A DNA stretch of 64,000 nt. Source: Muraenolepis orangiensis. Its lineage: Eukaryota; Chordata; Actinopteri; Gadiformes; Muraenolepididae. The notes below the pieces were generated by a model that was given only the letters and a program-made list of their open reading frames with translations, was not told the DNA's origin and did no database searches. The DNA lies in NCBI GenBank assembly GCA_027704905.1, contig CM051001.1, forward strand, positions 34,833,656 to 34,897,655, read 5' to 3'. The translations under genes were made by a program, and so were the position numbers. Shown here piece after piece: positions 12,086 through 32,640 of this stretch. How positions within the stretch are numbered: the stretch's first letter is position 1; each line of letters begins with the position of its first letter.

Positions 12086-12200
12086 AAATGCTGTTAACCT
12101 GGCCGTTTTAAAACTGAATGAGCAAGGCCTGTTGGACAAATTGAAAAACAAATGGTGGTACGACAAGGGCGAGTGCGGCAGCGGGGGAGGTGACTCCAAG
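12086..12200 (+). CDS. gria3: AMPA glutamate receptor 3: flop exon
   Basis: A 115-nt cassette exon that completes the R/G codon and reads NAVNLAVLKLNEQGLLDKLK, then NKWWYDKGECGSGGGDSK. The residues NAV near the start, LNEQGLL and the GSGGGDSK end are the flop signature. Flop receptors desensitise faster than flip receptors. Acceptor tttcaag, donor AAG|gtcagc; the exon ends in phase 0 and joins directly to DKTSALS of the M4 exon. It is used instead of the flip exon at 15746. Including both would insert a second copy of the same segment and break the frame, since 115 is not a multiple of three. Confidence 0.97.
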
Positions 12201-12379
12201 GTCAGCCTCGATGTCACCACAGTCGGGTACCATGATAGTACAGAGTAATCGGCACGGCTGTTACAGTAACCCAACCGCAACCATACCAACTGGCCGGCCG
12301 ACCTGCTACGGCCCCACCGCCACGGCTACGGCTACGGCTACGGCTACTGCCCTAATGCAGAGCGGTCAGCCATCCCACA

Positions 12380-12414
12380 ATGATGATGATGATGATGATA
12401 ATGATGATGATGAT
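12380..12414. repeat. (GAT)n microsatellite
   Basis: About eleven GAT units with one ATA interruption; a short (GGCTAC)n lies just upstream at 12320-12345. Confidence 0.9.
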
Positions 12415-13102
12415 AGTCCCCGTGGCCATGGCGATTTGACAACTCAATCGAACAAAAGGAAGCTCTTTACTTGACCCACAGAAAACGGAGGATAATGTAA
12501 CGTTGGATGTGTGTGGTAGTGTGTGCGCAAGATGGATAGTTGATGGGAGTTCCAATTCAGCTTCAAGGTTAACAGTTTTAGTTGGTGGTGGAAGTTGTGC
12601 CTGTTTTTTTGTGTGAAAGTACTTACAGAATGTCTGTTAGCGAAGGTTATCTTTGTGAGTGAAGGTGGTTAGTGTGTTGGTGAAGAGAATGATTTCCAAG
12701 TTAGTGAGCTGCCCTGCAGATGTGAAAGGTTGAGGAAACAGCTGTTTAGCCTTATACATCTGTAGGCCGGCTACGTTGTTTTTAAAATCAGAGATTATAG
12801 TTTAGTTGACTAGGCTACTTTTCATGCAAGATGAATGAGTGTACAAGTAGCACTGTTGGGCGTTTTCCAAGTCAGAATATAATATATGCTATCACTTGGA
12901 AAGAAACGCCAGCCGAAATGCATTCCTCTGCCATTTTATCCATTAAGGCATAAAATGGGGAATTGCAGGACAATCGAAACAGATCCATCTCATCGCAGAT
13001 GTTTTCCATGAGACAAACATCCCGAGGCTGTCCGATGGACCCAGGGCAGTTGTGTGTCGTTTTCACCTTTCTGACGTGAAAATGGCAGCTGTAGCTAGCA
13101 GG

Positions 13103-13292
13103 GGGGGCCGGGTGGCTCAGTCTGTTGGGACTTGGGGCTTTGGAACCGAAAGGTCGCCAGTTCAAGTCCCCGAAACACCTGGGCACTGCCGAGGTGCCCT
13201 TGAGCAAGTCACCAGACCCCTACCCTGCTCCCCGGGCAGCTGTATATAAAAACGCTACCCACTGCTCCTAATACTAGGATGGGTTAAATGAG
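13103..13292 (+). mobile_element. tRNA-derived SINE, V-SINE-like
   Basis: The head resembles a tRNA: an A-box-like ggtggctcagtctg and a B-box-like gccagttcaagtcc. The central core cgaggtgcccttgagcaag(t)cacc is the conserved core of fish V-SINEs, and the tail has actgctcctaatactaggatgg. Homologous copies lie at 49848-50086 (- strand) and 52113-52345 (+ strand). The family name is from memory; homology among the three copies is seen directly. Confidence 0.85.
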
Positions 13293-14381
13293 GGTTGAGG
13301 GTTAGATGGAGGGTTAGATGGAGGGTTAGATGGAGGGCAGGCGAGGCGAACAGCGGCGTCTTGAGGGGAGTAAGCATTCCGGGCAAACGTGAGAATTCTA
13401 ATTTAGAATCACCTAATTCTAAACTCTAAATTAATTTTTATGTTCTCATTTTTTTATGGATTTTTTTGCTCCTTACTCTCATCCTTATTTAAGTTACTTT
13501 GCAAAACACGTCTGTCGCACATTGAATGAAGAATGGCATTTGCTTCTCATGGAAACTAATGGTGCAGTTGTGTGAGTTCCTTATTGAACCATAAAAAAAG
13601 CCTACATATAAATGACTCACTCTATGAGTGGGAGGTGCTGTATTAGTGTCGAACGAGAACACACGGGGGGCGTCCATTTGGCCATTCAGGTCAATGTAAA
13701 GATGAATGAAACGTCCATGACACATGCAATTATTGAGGTCACCTAATTGGTTCCATTACAGGTTTAGCAGTAAGGATATTGTAGTTCGGCCTGACGTATT
13801 ATTTGCCACGGACTGACCTTGCGCTGCGATGACTGATCGCACTAGGTAGTATTTAAGGGTCTACCTCATCGCATTGATCAATGACTGTTTAACCATTGGC
13901 TATACACCACCCAGACTCACGCGTGACCGGGAGATTGCTTTATTATTTTCCCGTGTTACTCTTTGACTGTGAATTCATCTTTCAAACGGTGCTTTCTGCT
14001 CACAAGGCTATGCGTTAGCAGCGCTGCACAGCTACGAGATGTTGTGATCTTATGAGCAGCTGTTACCATAGCCGGGTAGCACCCTCGGACTGAAGGCTCT
14101 GGCTCTTGTCTCTTTTTCGCTCCCCATCGATCCGGCACGGTGTGCAGGTATGTACCGCTTTGTTTCCTCTGCTTGTTCTGCCGTCTCCTGGTTCGTCTGA
14201 GGAGGAGGAAGAAGACGGGCTTAGCTTCACCCGGAAATCAAGCAGCCTGGAGCATAGTGTTCATTACCTGGCTGGGGCTCTTCTCACTTACAGCTCTCCG
14301 TTGCAAACAGGCATCACAAATCACACATACACACACACACATAGACCCTTCCAACACATATACTCTCTGCCTCTCTCTCCT

Positions 14382-14504
<123 letters not shown>

Positions 14505-15745
14505 CAGACAGCTTATTCTCACCCTCAGGCGCAACACGGTGTAGCTTAGATTGAGTTTCAGACACAGAACGTGTTACAGCGTAATTGCATTGTTAATCAA
14601 TGTCTCTCTGAGCTGACTCAATGTACACAAAGAGTGTTGTGGAGAGGGATGAGGGAGGGGCCCCGTCTCCCTGAGAGCCTAATGCATGAGGCCCTAACGC
14701 CCTGAGGCCCTGATCCCCACGGGGGGCGCTGTGCACTGGAGACCAGCCGGGTCACTTGTTTTATCGACGTTGTATTTTCTTTGCACGGGGTTTGCAGATT
14801 TTTTCGGCTCTTACACCCAATTGTAAAGCGATTGTTTCCGTTGCTTCTTTTCGTTGTTGGTGTTTTTTTGTTGCCTAGTTATGCTGCGTTCGTGCAAAAG
14901 TTGTGGAGTCCAATCGCACCTCTGTCGAAGTTAGACTGTGTGCTTCCCCCGTCTCGTTGATTTCTGTGCTTCCTTGCATGGCTGCCGTGTCTCCGAGCTG
15001 AGCTCTGAAGTGGATTGTGTTGGCTCGTGGTTCATGCTAATTCTTCATGTAAAAAGTAGAAAGGGAACCACTTTGGAATTAATTAATTATTTTTCTTTTA
15101 CGTTCCATGTCGTTGCGTTAGGGTGTTAAAGTGGCCCATAGGCTGTTCACCGCAACGTAGTTAAGCGCCTCAAGTTGCCGCGTTGGGAAAATGTGGAAGA
15201 GTTTTAGGATGGCCGGCGCTTTAGTGTACATCATCCTCGTGTTCCGCACCATGTCGTTTCCTGTCTGTGAAGAGAGAGAGGGGTTCCTGTTGGGTTGAGT
15301 TTGTTAAAACGCTGTTGCTGAACGCTACTAGAGTCTTATTACTGATACACCCACCTCCCCCTCCCCTCCCCCCCACACACACAAACGGCAAAAAAAGACC
15401 CCAATTGTTCCTCTTTTCCCCGTCTGTACGCACAGACTCGCAGATTGTACTCCCCGTACCTGCTTGTCGCCCTGTAAACAGCGCCTGCCGATTACTCAAA
15501 GCGATATGGGTAGGCCCTGGCTCTAGACATAGGGGGTGATGATGATGATGATGATGATGAAGGTAACAGGTTAGGACTGTGTTTCTGTTGTGTTGAACCT
15601 AGCCAGGGGGCCCCTGCCTTATCGCTTATACGTATGTGTTGTTGGTTAAAAAGAAAAAAAAAGAAAAGTATGTAGTCGTTTAAAAAAAGTTGAATAACAT
15701 AAAATAACATAATATAATGTTATTTATGTTATTTCCCACGTGAAG

Positions 15746-15860
15746 AACTCCTGTAAACCTTGCCGTATTGAAACTCAGTGAACAAGGCATCTTAGACAAG
15801 CTGAAAAACAAATGGTGGTACGATAAGGGTGAATGTGGAACGAAGGACTCTGGAAGTAAG
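15746..15860 (+). CDS. gria3: AMPA glutamate receptor 3: flip exon
   Basis: A 115-nt cassette exon, the alternative to the flop exon at 12086. It completes the same Arg codon and reads TPVNLAVLKLSEQGILDKLK, then NKWWYDKGECGTKDSGSK. TPV, LSEQGIL and the TKDSGSK end are the flip signature. The Ser of LKLSEQG lies at the site that sets cyclothiazide sensitivity and desensitisation in the family. Acceptor gtgaag, donor AAG|gtcagt, phase 0 at the end. The central segment DKLKNKWWYDKGECG is identical to the flop exon at the protein level but differs at several synonymous positions, so this is the old vertebrate exon pair and not a recent copy. Confidence 0.97.
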
Positions 15861-17626
15861 GTCAGTCGATGCTGGTCTTTTGTACTGATTGCAAAATTGC
15901 ATTTTGACGTACTGTTCATATGCAAAAAAAGAAAAAAAAGATATTTCTCCAAACATCTACAGTTGCATTTTAATTTCCACACATTTTTTTCTTCTTTTCT
16001 TTTAGTATTTTCAACGTTTTTATAGTTTTTCTTTCTTTTCCTGCCACAAACAAAAGTAATGAAGTATTTGTGGCTTCCAGTCAGCGCACTGTTTCCCCCT
16101 CTGAAAATTACGACAAAGGAAGTTGTTTTCTTTTGTGGCCATGGTAATTCATTTTGAAAGAAAGTATTTTTTTTTAAATACAGAAACTCACGCTATTTTT
16201 GGAATAGGCTTGGGGAAACGGTAAAAAGTGCCGGATAGATTCATCAGTTTGTAAAGCACAACAGTCACGGCAACTGTTTTATTTTGCTCATTTTCACTCT
16301 GGACACATTCATACTTCCATTATGCTGCTGTTTCTATTTACCAAACTTTAGATTAAAATGAGATTTATTTGTTTTATTGCTAGTTTGCATGGAAATGCGT
16401 CTATTAGATGTGTGAGCGTCCTGTGGCATGGTGAACAGAGTGCTGGTGGTGATCAGTGGAAGGGTCCAGGGGCCCTGGGGTGGTGATCAGTGGAAGGGTC
16501 CAGGGGTCCTGGGGTGGTGATAAGTGGAAGGGTCCAGGGGTCCTGGGGTGGTGATCAGTGGAAGGGTCCAGGGGTCCTGGGGTGGTGATCAGTGGAAGGG
16601 TCCAGGGGCCCTGGGGTGGTGATCAGTGGAAGGGTCCAGGGGTCCTGGGGTGGTGATAAGTGGAAGGGTCCAGGGGTCCTGGGGTGGTGATCAGTGGAAG
16701 GGTCCAGGGGTCCTGGGGTGGTGATCAGTGGAAGGGTCCAGGGGCCCTGGGGTGGTGATCAGTGGAAGGGTCCAGGGGCCCTGGGGTGGTGATCAGTGGA
16801 AGGGTCCAGGGGCCCTGGGGTGCCTCGCTAACGCTCTCTCTTGATGCGTGAAGTTTGATGCTGTTTGTGTCCCACAAAAAGTTGGGAAATGTAATAAACC
16901 AACTATTTAACCCTCTGAGAAATAGCTTACTACTGGGTAGGATGGCCCGATTGTCCACACTCACAGGGTTAAAATGGCAAATAGTAAAACTCTCATGAAC
17001 AAATTTTTAATAAATATGTTTGGTAAGTAAGCAGCAGCAAAATGGTTTAATTCTTAGTGATCAATTTTTTTTTAAACCAACTATTCATCCAATTATATGA
17101 AATTGACTGTACTGTATGACAATGTTACCATGGCAGTTATACGTACACGTCGCTAAGAAACTGACAGACAGGAGGGTTTTTTTTACCTACTGACCAGCTT
17201 CCCACAAGGTGGTCAGAAGCAGTACACACAAGCTAGGACAGGGAGTCTCTACATTCACCATCAGATCGCAAATAAGAGTTGGCTCACTAGTCTTTTGTCT
17301 TAGCCGTGGTTCGCCTATAGGTGCTCTTACAGCGTCTTTGTGTCAGCCACTATAATAAAGCATTGTTATGGTTAAAACGACAAAGAGTCAACCTTAGAAC
17401 CCCATTAGTTTTTGTTTAGTGTCGTAGCTCTAGTATAAATCTGAAAAATATGATCTGCCATTGAATAGCACCAGAGAGCGAGGAGGTCTTAGCACCTGTA
17501 GCATAGCTAAAGGCTAGTTTTATGTAAGGACCTGTTTCAGGATTGTAGGGCTAGCCAATTATTTTCATGCTCTGTTCTCACAACCTCCATTGCAACTCTC
17601 TAACTATGTCCATCGCTTTTTACCAG
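15861..17626 (+). other. gria3: gria3 intron (1.8 kb) before the M4 exon
   Basis: Unique AT-rich sequence on both sides of a 34-bp minisatellite (16446-16820). It ends catcgctttttaccag. Confidence 0.9.
16446..16820. repeat. 34-bp minisatellite, about 11 copies
   Basis: The unit is gtggtgatcagtggaagggt followed by ccaggggccctggg. Copies differ mainly at two positions (gatcag/gataag and ggccct/ggtcct), and the array is otherwise nearly identical. Confidence 0.96.
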
Positions 17627-17874
17627 GACAAGACAAGTGCTCTCAGCCTTAGCAATGTGGCTGGGGTCTTCTATATTTTGGTTGGAGGGCTTGGGCTGGC
17701 CATGATGGTGGCCCTGATAGAGTTTTGCTATAAATCACGGCAAGAAACCAAACGGCTGAAATTGGCCAAGAATGCCCAGAACTTTAAGCCAGCTCCCCCG
17801 ACCAACACCCAGAACTTTGCTACGTACAGGGAGGGCTACAACGTCTACGGAACTGAGAGCGTTAAGATTTAAAG
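17627..17874 (+). CDS. gria3: AMPA glutamate receptor 3: M4 helix and C-terminal tail exon
   Basis: A 248-nt exon reading DKTSALSLSNVAGVFYILVG and on through the M4 helix (GGLGLAMMVALIEFCYK). The cytoplasmic tail follows, with KLAKNAQNFKPAP, and ends YREGYNVYGTESVKI. The ending GTESVKI with YREGYNVYG matches GluA3; GluA2 has YGIESVKI as I recall it. SVKI is a class II PDZ ligand that binds GRIP/ABP and PICK1 in the family. The Cys of EFCYKSR matches the palmitoylated juxtamembrane cysteine. The TAA stop is at 17870-17872, and two bases later a strong donor (AAAG|gtgagt) follows, so the 3' UTR is probably spliced. The stop lies within 50 nt of that junction, so nonsense-mediated decay is not expected. 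Confidence 0.96.
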
Positions 17875-18360
17875 GTGAGTTGGTGAACAGCGACTCATCA
17901 AGTTATAAGAATAAGAATAAATAACAATAGGCAAAAAAGATATACTGTATACCAGGGACAACCCTTGCTCTACAAGTCCATGTGTATTGAAACAACTCCA
18001 AACTACCTCAAACGTCTCCATGTCTGATGGTGTTGTTTCCTCTTGTTTCCTGTCCTTTTGGGGGGGTTTAGGAGACTGAAATCATAATCGTCCCCTTACA
18101 ACTGTGACTGAAGGAAGGAAGGAAGGAAGGAATCAAGCGGGAATCAAGATCCAAACCTACTCCCTCTCGCTTGGACATAGCACGACAATCTGCAGTGGAG
18201 ACGCGACAGGACTGGTCATTGGGGGGGGGTTGGTGGGGTTGGGGGAGGGGCACAGCCGACGCCCGTCCCTTTCAGTGCCTTATGGAACTCCAGAGTCCAC
18301 TCAATGCAAACCCCATTCGCAATGGGATTGCTTTCTTTTGTTTTGTTTTTTGCTTCAAGC

Positions 18361-18597
18361 ACCCCCCCCCCCCCACACCCCAACCCTCCCCCTCACCTCC
18401 CCCTCCACCCACATCCCCCCCCCCACCGCCCAACCCCCCTCACATCCCCCCCCACCCCGCCCAACCCCCCCTCACCTCCCCCTCCACCCACATCCCAACC
18501 CCCCCCCCAACCCCCCCCCCCCCCCCCCGGCCACCCACATCCCACCCCCCAACCCCCCCCCACATCGCCCCCCCCCCCCCAAAACCCTGCCACCCCC
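18361..18597. repeat. C-rich low-complexity tract
   Basis: Runs of C broken by A, CAT and CG for about 240 bp. The proline-rich translations in several frames are artefacts of the base composition. Confidence 0.95.
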
Positions 18598-18947
18598 GCC
18601 CCCATAGCGAGGAAAGATGATGCGCTGATCTGTGAAAAAGAATCTCTATCTATCCCTATTTGACCTGTAAAAACATTGAATGAACAAGAGAACAAAAGCC
18701 ATCACTTGCAACCTAAGCACATTTTCAAGTGCCACAATGAGGACAAATGTTGAACATGCTTAATGGGTTTTCGTTTATTTTTTCTGGTGATCAATATGTC
18801 CATTGTGCTTCATCCACATCCTCCTGCCCTCGTCAGATAAACACTGGTGTTACACAAACCACTTTAGACATTATTCAAAGCACTGTTAGACACTAGACAA
18901 TAGATTTTCTATAGACCGTGAGTTACTAGCGGTGACCCTGTAATTGT

Positions 18948-19077
<130 letters not shown>

Positions 19078-19347
19078 TATTGAATGAGACGAGTCATATT
19101 CCAGTAAGAGTATTTCTATAATCTTCAATAGTGGATCTGCTTTCCTCGTCGTCTTCTGAGAGATCATTGGTGGAGCGCATGACGTACGAGATGAAGAGAC
19201 GTGATCTGCTTCCACACACACACACACACACACACTCTAACACACCCACCCACACACATTGGCTGAAGCAGGTCACATGTCAAACCTCTAAAACTGCCAA
19301 GAGGATTTTTCCTGTTTTTATTTTTATTTTTCTTTATGCAACCGGAT

Positions 19348-19395
19348 GACTGTACAGACTGTACAGACTGTACAGACTGTACAGTCTGTACAGTC
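19348..19395. repeat. GACTGTACA repeat ending in a 30-bp palindrome
   Basis: Tandem gactgtaca words, the last of which turn into their inverse, so that 19366-19395 is a perfect 30-bp palindrome. In RNA this would form a stem-loop within the 3' UTR. Confidence 0.93.
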
Positions 19396-20374
19396 TTGTT
19401 TGGGTCTGTTGGAAGAAAGAGAAAAGACTATGTGTTTTTTGAGTGTGTGATCTTCAGTGAGTCGACGGGGAAACTAAGCTTGGCACCTTGGTGTAAACGA
19501 GCACTGCTCAAAGCTCAAAAGTTGTCCCTTAAACAAAGTCAAGGACGTCTGTACATGAAACATGAAGCCAAACAAAAAGTGACGATTCAAATATAGATTA
19601 ACTGCAATCCTCAAGAATGGATAACAGTAATGGCTTTTTAAAAAAATGGTAGTATTTGGAATTCAAATTTTTGTTAAAACAATCACACATTTTATGAGAA
19701 GCTGTGATTTGCTTTAAATTTCGACTTTGTTTCTTGAGCATTATAGTGTTTGGTGAATTTACTTAGTAAATGGAATTTTACAATATACATATGAATATAT
19801 ATATATATAAATACAATTGAAAATAGATTTATACCAGGTTGTAACAGGGAGTGTCTTAAAGTTTAGCACATTTCCTTATTGCTGTACCAACTTCTGTTAT
19901 TTCAAAAAGACTGTGATTCCATAGGATTTAGACGGACAGTTATCTAATCACCTAAAACTATGGAGAGCTAGTTTTGTAGAAAAAAAATGTATACACTGAC
20001 AAAAGACAGAAATTGCTGTAAAAACGATATGTACATTTAATCAAATGCTATTTATTTATACCACAGTGACAAAAAAGGGGAGACATTTTTGATGTTTTTT
20101 GCTTTGGTTCATTTCTAAAGAAATTGCATGTGGAATCAACGATGCTTGACGAGATCTGCTTCCTCACGACCCATCAGAGGTCACTGTCACCTGGTTATTC
20201 GTCTGTAAAATCCAGAGTTTTACCCTTTCGTTTAATTTTTCTAAGTCACACCTTCAAGAGACAACACGTTTCCAGGCATTGTAATGGGTACAAAAAGAGC
20301 AACGAGAAGTGCATGCAGAAGCTCACCCACCTCATTAACGAGGTGCTGTACAGATGGTTTTAATACATTTTGTA

Positions 20375-20380
20375 AATAAA
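20375..20380 (+). promoter_or_regulatory. gria3: Candidate polyadenylation signal AATAAA for gria3
   Basis: A canonical hexamer in tgtaaataaaatgtac, with a T-rich element about 30-40 bp downstream. It is the best candidate seen downstream of the stop codon; other AT-rich variants exist upstream. Confidence 0.6.
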
Positions 20381-20581
20381 ATGTACAGAAAACAATGGTC
20401 CAATGGTACTGGTCTTCTTTTTTAATCTGTGTCAGAAATGTGGTTTATTTTTCCTACGAGTGTACATGACAATTTAGTTGGATATATATTTTTGCTTTAA
20501 TCCCAGGTGCCCAATGTGTATCTGTCCCCCAGGCAAATATACAAAGAATGGAAGTTGTTTGTGGAATTGTCCAATATTGAG

Positions 20582-20583
<2 letters not shown>

Positions 20584-20666
<83 letters not shown>

Positions 20667-20806
20667 GGATCAATAGCAGCACCATCTGCCCCACCACCTC
20701 CCCTCCCCTCCCTTGCGGCTTGACTGATTGAGGGTTCCATTGACATCTTCATTTTGCATGCTCTCTCTAACTCTCTCTTACTCGCTCTCTCTCTCCCTCT
20801 CCCTCT

Positions 20807-20838
<32 letters not shown>

Positions 20839-20855
20839 CTTTTTGTCTCTCTCTC
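20584..20855. repeat. (GT)n and (CT)n microsatellites
   Basis: (GT)n at 20584-20665, and (CT)n with CCCTCT interruptions at 20760-20855, just downstream of the gria3 polyadenylation signal. Confidence 0.95.
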
Positions 20856-20865
20856 CATTCCTCTC

Positions 20866-28470
<7,605 letters not shown>

Positions 28471-28471
28471 T

Positions 28472-28485
28472 AGAGAGAGAGAGAG

Positions 28486-28532
<47 letters not shown>
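28472..28532. repeat. (GA)n microsatellite
   Basis: A GA run with one gcac interruption. Confidence 0.95.
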
Positions 28533-28536
<4 letters not shown>

Positions 28537-28539
28537 TGT

Positions 28540-31500
28540 GTAGAGAAATGTTATTACAAAAATGTGTGATATTAAAATATAAATCTCTAAATGTAATTTG
28601 CTTCAAATGCATGGTTATCGTTAGATATAAACAGTGTACAGAATTAGGGTTATTGTACCTAACATATGTACATTGTTTTATTTCAACTTGAATAATCCTT
28701 CTCCTACTGCAAATATGCACGGTGGCCTTCACCAATGCTACTATTCTACAGCGCCTTGAGCTACGAGCTACGAGCAATGAGCTATGACTGCTAGAACGCA
28801 TTTGTGATCATCATTATTCTGTAAATTGAAAGGGTAATGAAGAGAAAGCATCTGCAAAGATTAATAATTCCTTGGGAGAATTCAGGAGAACTGATCATTT
28901 TGATGGGGTTTCTATGCCTTACATAGACCATCTACCACTGGAGCCGTCTCCCTCAGCTCATAGCTCAATTGAATAAAATCGTAACGGGATACTTGCGCTG
29001 GAGAACACTGTTCAATTTGATTACACAGTTCATTGGGGCTGCAGACTTTGATAAAGGATTGATTTATTTTCACCCGGCGCTTGAAATAATAACCCCTCCG
29101 CTAAATCCCCTCTCCGGGTCTCCGGGCCCCCGGAACTTTTAATAGCATTAGAGCAAAAATGAGAATAGTGCATCATTCTCAGGCATGGTGTAGCTCAGCA
29201 CAGCTGTCCAGCCTCCTCTCCCACTTGGGGATTGTATAGCCCTCCCACCCACCACCACCCCCCCCCCCCCCATCTCCCATGGCTGGTGGTAAGGCTGCGT
29301 TGATGGCTTGTTTGTTGGCAGCTCTCGTCGCTGCCAGGGAATTCGTCCTTGGGTTTTTATCCGGAAAGTCACGTGGCGCGTGGTACTTTAATAAACCTGC
29401 TATGGATCACAGTGGAGGCGCCACTGTTTACAGCGACAATGGCAATTTGGGGAAGACAATTGAATCCTGATAATGGCAGTGAAGAATATCATTAAAACAC
29501 AAAAAGACGGGCGCGGTGAAAAGAAAAACAAACAAAGGTTGGACATCGTGTGCCGCTTAACGGGAAATGACAAGAGGAGAGGATGAAGAGGCCCGGGGGA
29601 CGGGAGGAGGAACAGCTTGAGCTGCATCCCGCCACCCACTGGGGTTCATCAAAAGTGAATGAAGGGGAGATGCGTTTTAATTATTTAAATCTATTGGGCC
29701 AAGGACCTTCCTCTATTTTTAATCACCGGGCGTAGGCAGAAACATCACACAACCTCCAATTACAAGCCAATCTGGTGCCGGTGACCCTTTAGATGTGCAG
29801 CCGGTGACAGAGAAAAGAACGGACAAACATCACAAGTAAGAACATCTTCGAAATGAACAATCGGCGACCCCCCCACCCCCTCACGGCAATAAAGAGGAGA
29901 AAAAAGGAAAAAGGGGAAGTCGAGGCAATTACCGCTCCACCGCTTCGCTTAAGTGAGGTATGTGTCTGTTCTTCTTCTTCTTCTTCGCTGCACTGCGGCG
30001 GTGGCGGTGGCGTTAGGACGCCCGCCCCTCCCCCTCCCCCGCCATCCTGAGAGGAGTTATCTCGCCGCTTCATCATGACGGGACAAAGGCCACGGCCGTC
30101 CCATCGAGCGATCCGATTGGATGAATGGCATTCATTAAGCCCCCAATAAGAGCCTTTACAGATGCGACGACCTTATCCTGCCACTTCATCTTCCCCCCGT
30201 GGAAGGAAGGAGAAGAAGAGGGGAGGGACGGAAACCAGAGGCTACTCGCAAAACAAAACACCACCGGCGTTCGTTTCAATGGTAGCTGGGGAGTTGACAG
30301 ACTTCCCTGAGGGAGAGCCGGGGCAGACCGGGAGCTAGGTAGTGGCTCCAATGGGCCCTGGCTAATGGCCCCTCCGATGCCACAGTGAATCAAAAATCTC
30401 CCCAGACATACGCAAGCAGTGGTAGGGAGGGAAGGAAGGGGGAAGGTTGGAGGGGGGTGAAAAAATAACAAAATAGAAAATGATTCTGTCCCTTAATGGA
30501 CTAACCAGAGGTGTAATATGCGCAGTGGGAGCCCAGACCTTGAGCTAGGGGACACGCGCCAGATGCTGCTTTAAGAGCACCGCGAGGGTGAACGTGACTG
30601 CCTGTCCAATATGAATCATTTACTGCCGCACTGCTCCAGCTGCTGCTGCTGCTGCTGCTCGCTAACATGCTAACATGCTGCCATGCTCCCCTGGACCCCC
30701 TCCCCCCTGAACCTGCAGCACCAGAATACTCAATGAGTTCACTGCTCATCACCATACACTGGAAAGACATGGAGGGCGGGAATCCAATGGCGGCCTCAAA
30801 GTAGTCTATGGCCCAAACTCATTCATATTCAATCCTTAATTACTTTTAAATTAAATATAACTGTCAAAATGGACTTCTCAAAATACCATCATCTGGAGAT
30901 GAACCAGCCACCGAGATCCGTGCAGAGCAAAAGAAAAAAATGATTGACTTTGTATTACAATACAGAAATCACGTTTTTTTAGGTTGGTGTAGAATGGCGG
31001 CAGGTCTTACTGCATCCAACCACCACAAGCAGCCTATAGGGACTAAACAGTCAGTCGATTCCGCCTACAGGGCTGCGCAAACAGGCGGTCAGCGCTGCCG
31101 CTTTGTCACATCGCACAAAGTCGTAGTTACTTACCGCCACTGCTACATAAGTGTGTGGCTCGGCTACGACACAAGCTAGCATGGCTGACCAATTTAAGGT
31201 GGCAGTGATACGTCCGCGCCGCTAACGCCTCCCGACGCGGGGCTTGTATGTCGTCCTCTGAGGAATAAATCAAATACGTCAATGAGGTATTTGTAGAGCT
31301 CAACATATGTTGCATGGAGAGGCCTATTGATTGTTTTAGGGTAGGCGTATCGGTTATTGAGTGTTTCTTATTGTATCTTTTCAAGAGTTTAGTAGTAATA
31401 CAGTATATATATGTGTATTTTGTATGTATTCATCTATAATTACATTTGATTTGATTGACTGTACAACATGTGTGCATTTGCTGTGTTTTTCTAGATACAC

Positions 31501-32597
31501 CATTCTTAGATGACTTCCCTCTTATTTTGATTATCTGTAGAAACAAAGTAAAATGGAATGAGGAGATATAATTAATAGATCAATTATTATTTTATAAAAG
31601 GAGACGGAGGAGATGGAGGAGATCAATCAGTTAAGTTCAGCTGTGCTCCACTCCCCAGTTGTATATTACAAAAAGGTGAAATAGATGTTCCGTCTATTTC
31701 AGCCTTGGACCGGCACAGCAATGAGTTAATCAAATATGGCTCCTGACACATCCTCACGTCCGTGAAGAAACAAGCAGATTTCGAAAACATTCATGGGTCT
31801 TTTCATGGGGGCTGTGAAATATAGCACTCGCAATAAAACACAGAACACCCAGTAACAATGACCGATTGTCCTCCTTAACACGGACATATCTCTTAGGTTG
31901 GAGAGCTGCCCAAAGACCAACCAACATGTCAGCTACTGTTAGCCGCGTATCCGCTAACCTCATCGTCTTCCAGGATCTGATACGTGCACGACTACCATTA
32001 ATCGTAGGGCCATGTAGTTCCCACAAAATGTGCTAATTTGAACAAATGGCATTATAAGATAGCTTTGAAAAGAGGTTTAAAAAAGGTATCCACACAACAC
32101 TGTAAATCTCCCCGAAAGATAAAAGAGCTCCTTAATTCCACGAAAATATACACGTCAAATGTTGTCATTTCAATGATGCATTGTTATGTCCTGATTCAAT
32201 CGAGGGGATGGAAGGAGTAACATATAAAACAAATGACAAAGAAGTGAGGAGAACGGAAGTAAAGGAACAAGGATAGAACGGTAGATAGCAGTTAAACTAA
32301 CTATGGTGTGTGTTTGTGCGTGCGTGTTATTTTACATGCATGCCACTCCCATGCACGCTGATCCAGTAGGGCCTCTCTCTCAAGTGGCATCCTGAGACAC
32401 TAACGTGTTGCTTCCCTCAATCACGGCAATTGTATGGCTGTCGAATGCATGTGTGGTAAACACACTATTGCTGCTATCAATTAGTCACCGCTAAGTCACT
32501 AATTACACAGCGGGATGGCTATCACTGGCTGTTCTCATTGTCCAATGTCTCAGTCACATCTGCAGAGAGGGCGGGACAGAAAGGGGGAGAGGGAGAT

Positions 32598-32640
<43 letters not shown>

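Noticed and set aside
13110..13170. tRNA gene
   Set aside because: The A- and B-box-like motifs belong to a SINE head; cloverleaf stems are not preserved and the SINE core follows directly.
29281..29473. 63-codon frame with a hydrophobic, signal-peptide-like start
   Set aside because: Short, alone, without a conserved motif; it overlaps AT-rich and unique intergenic DNA.
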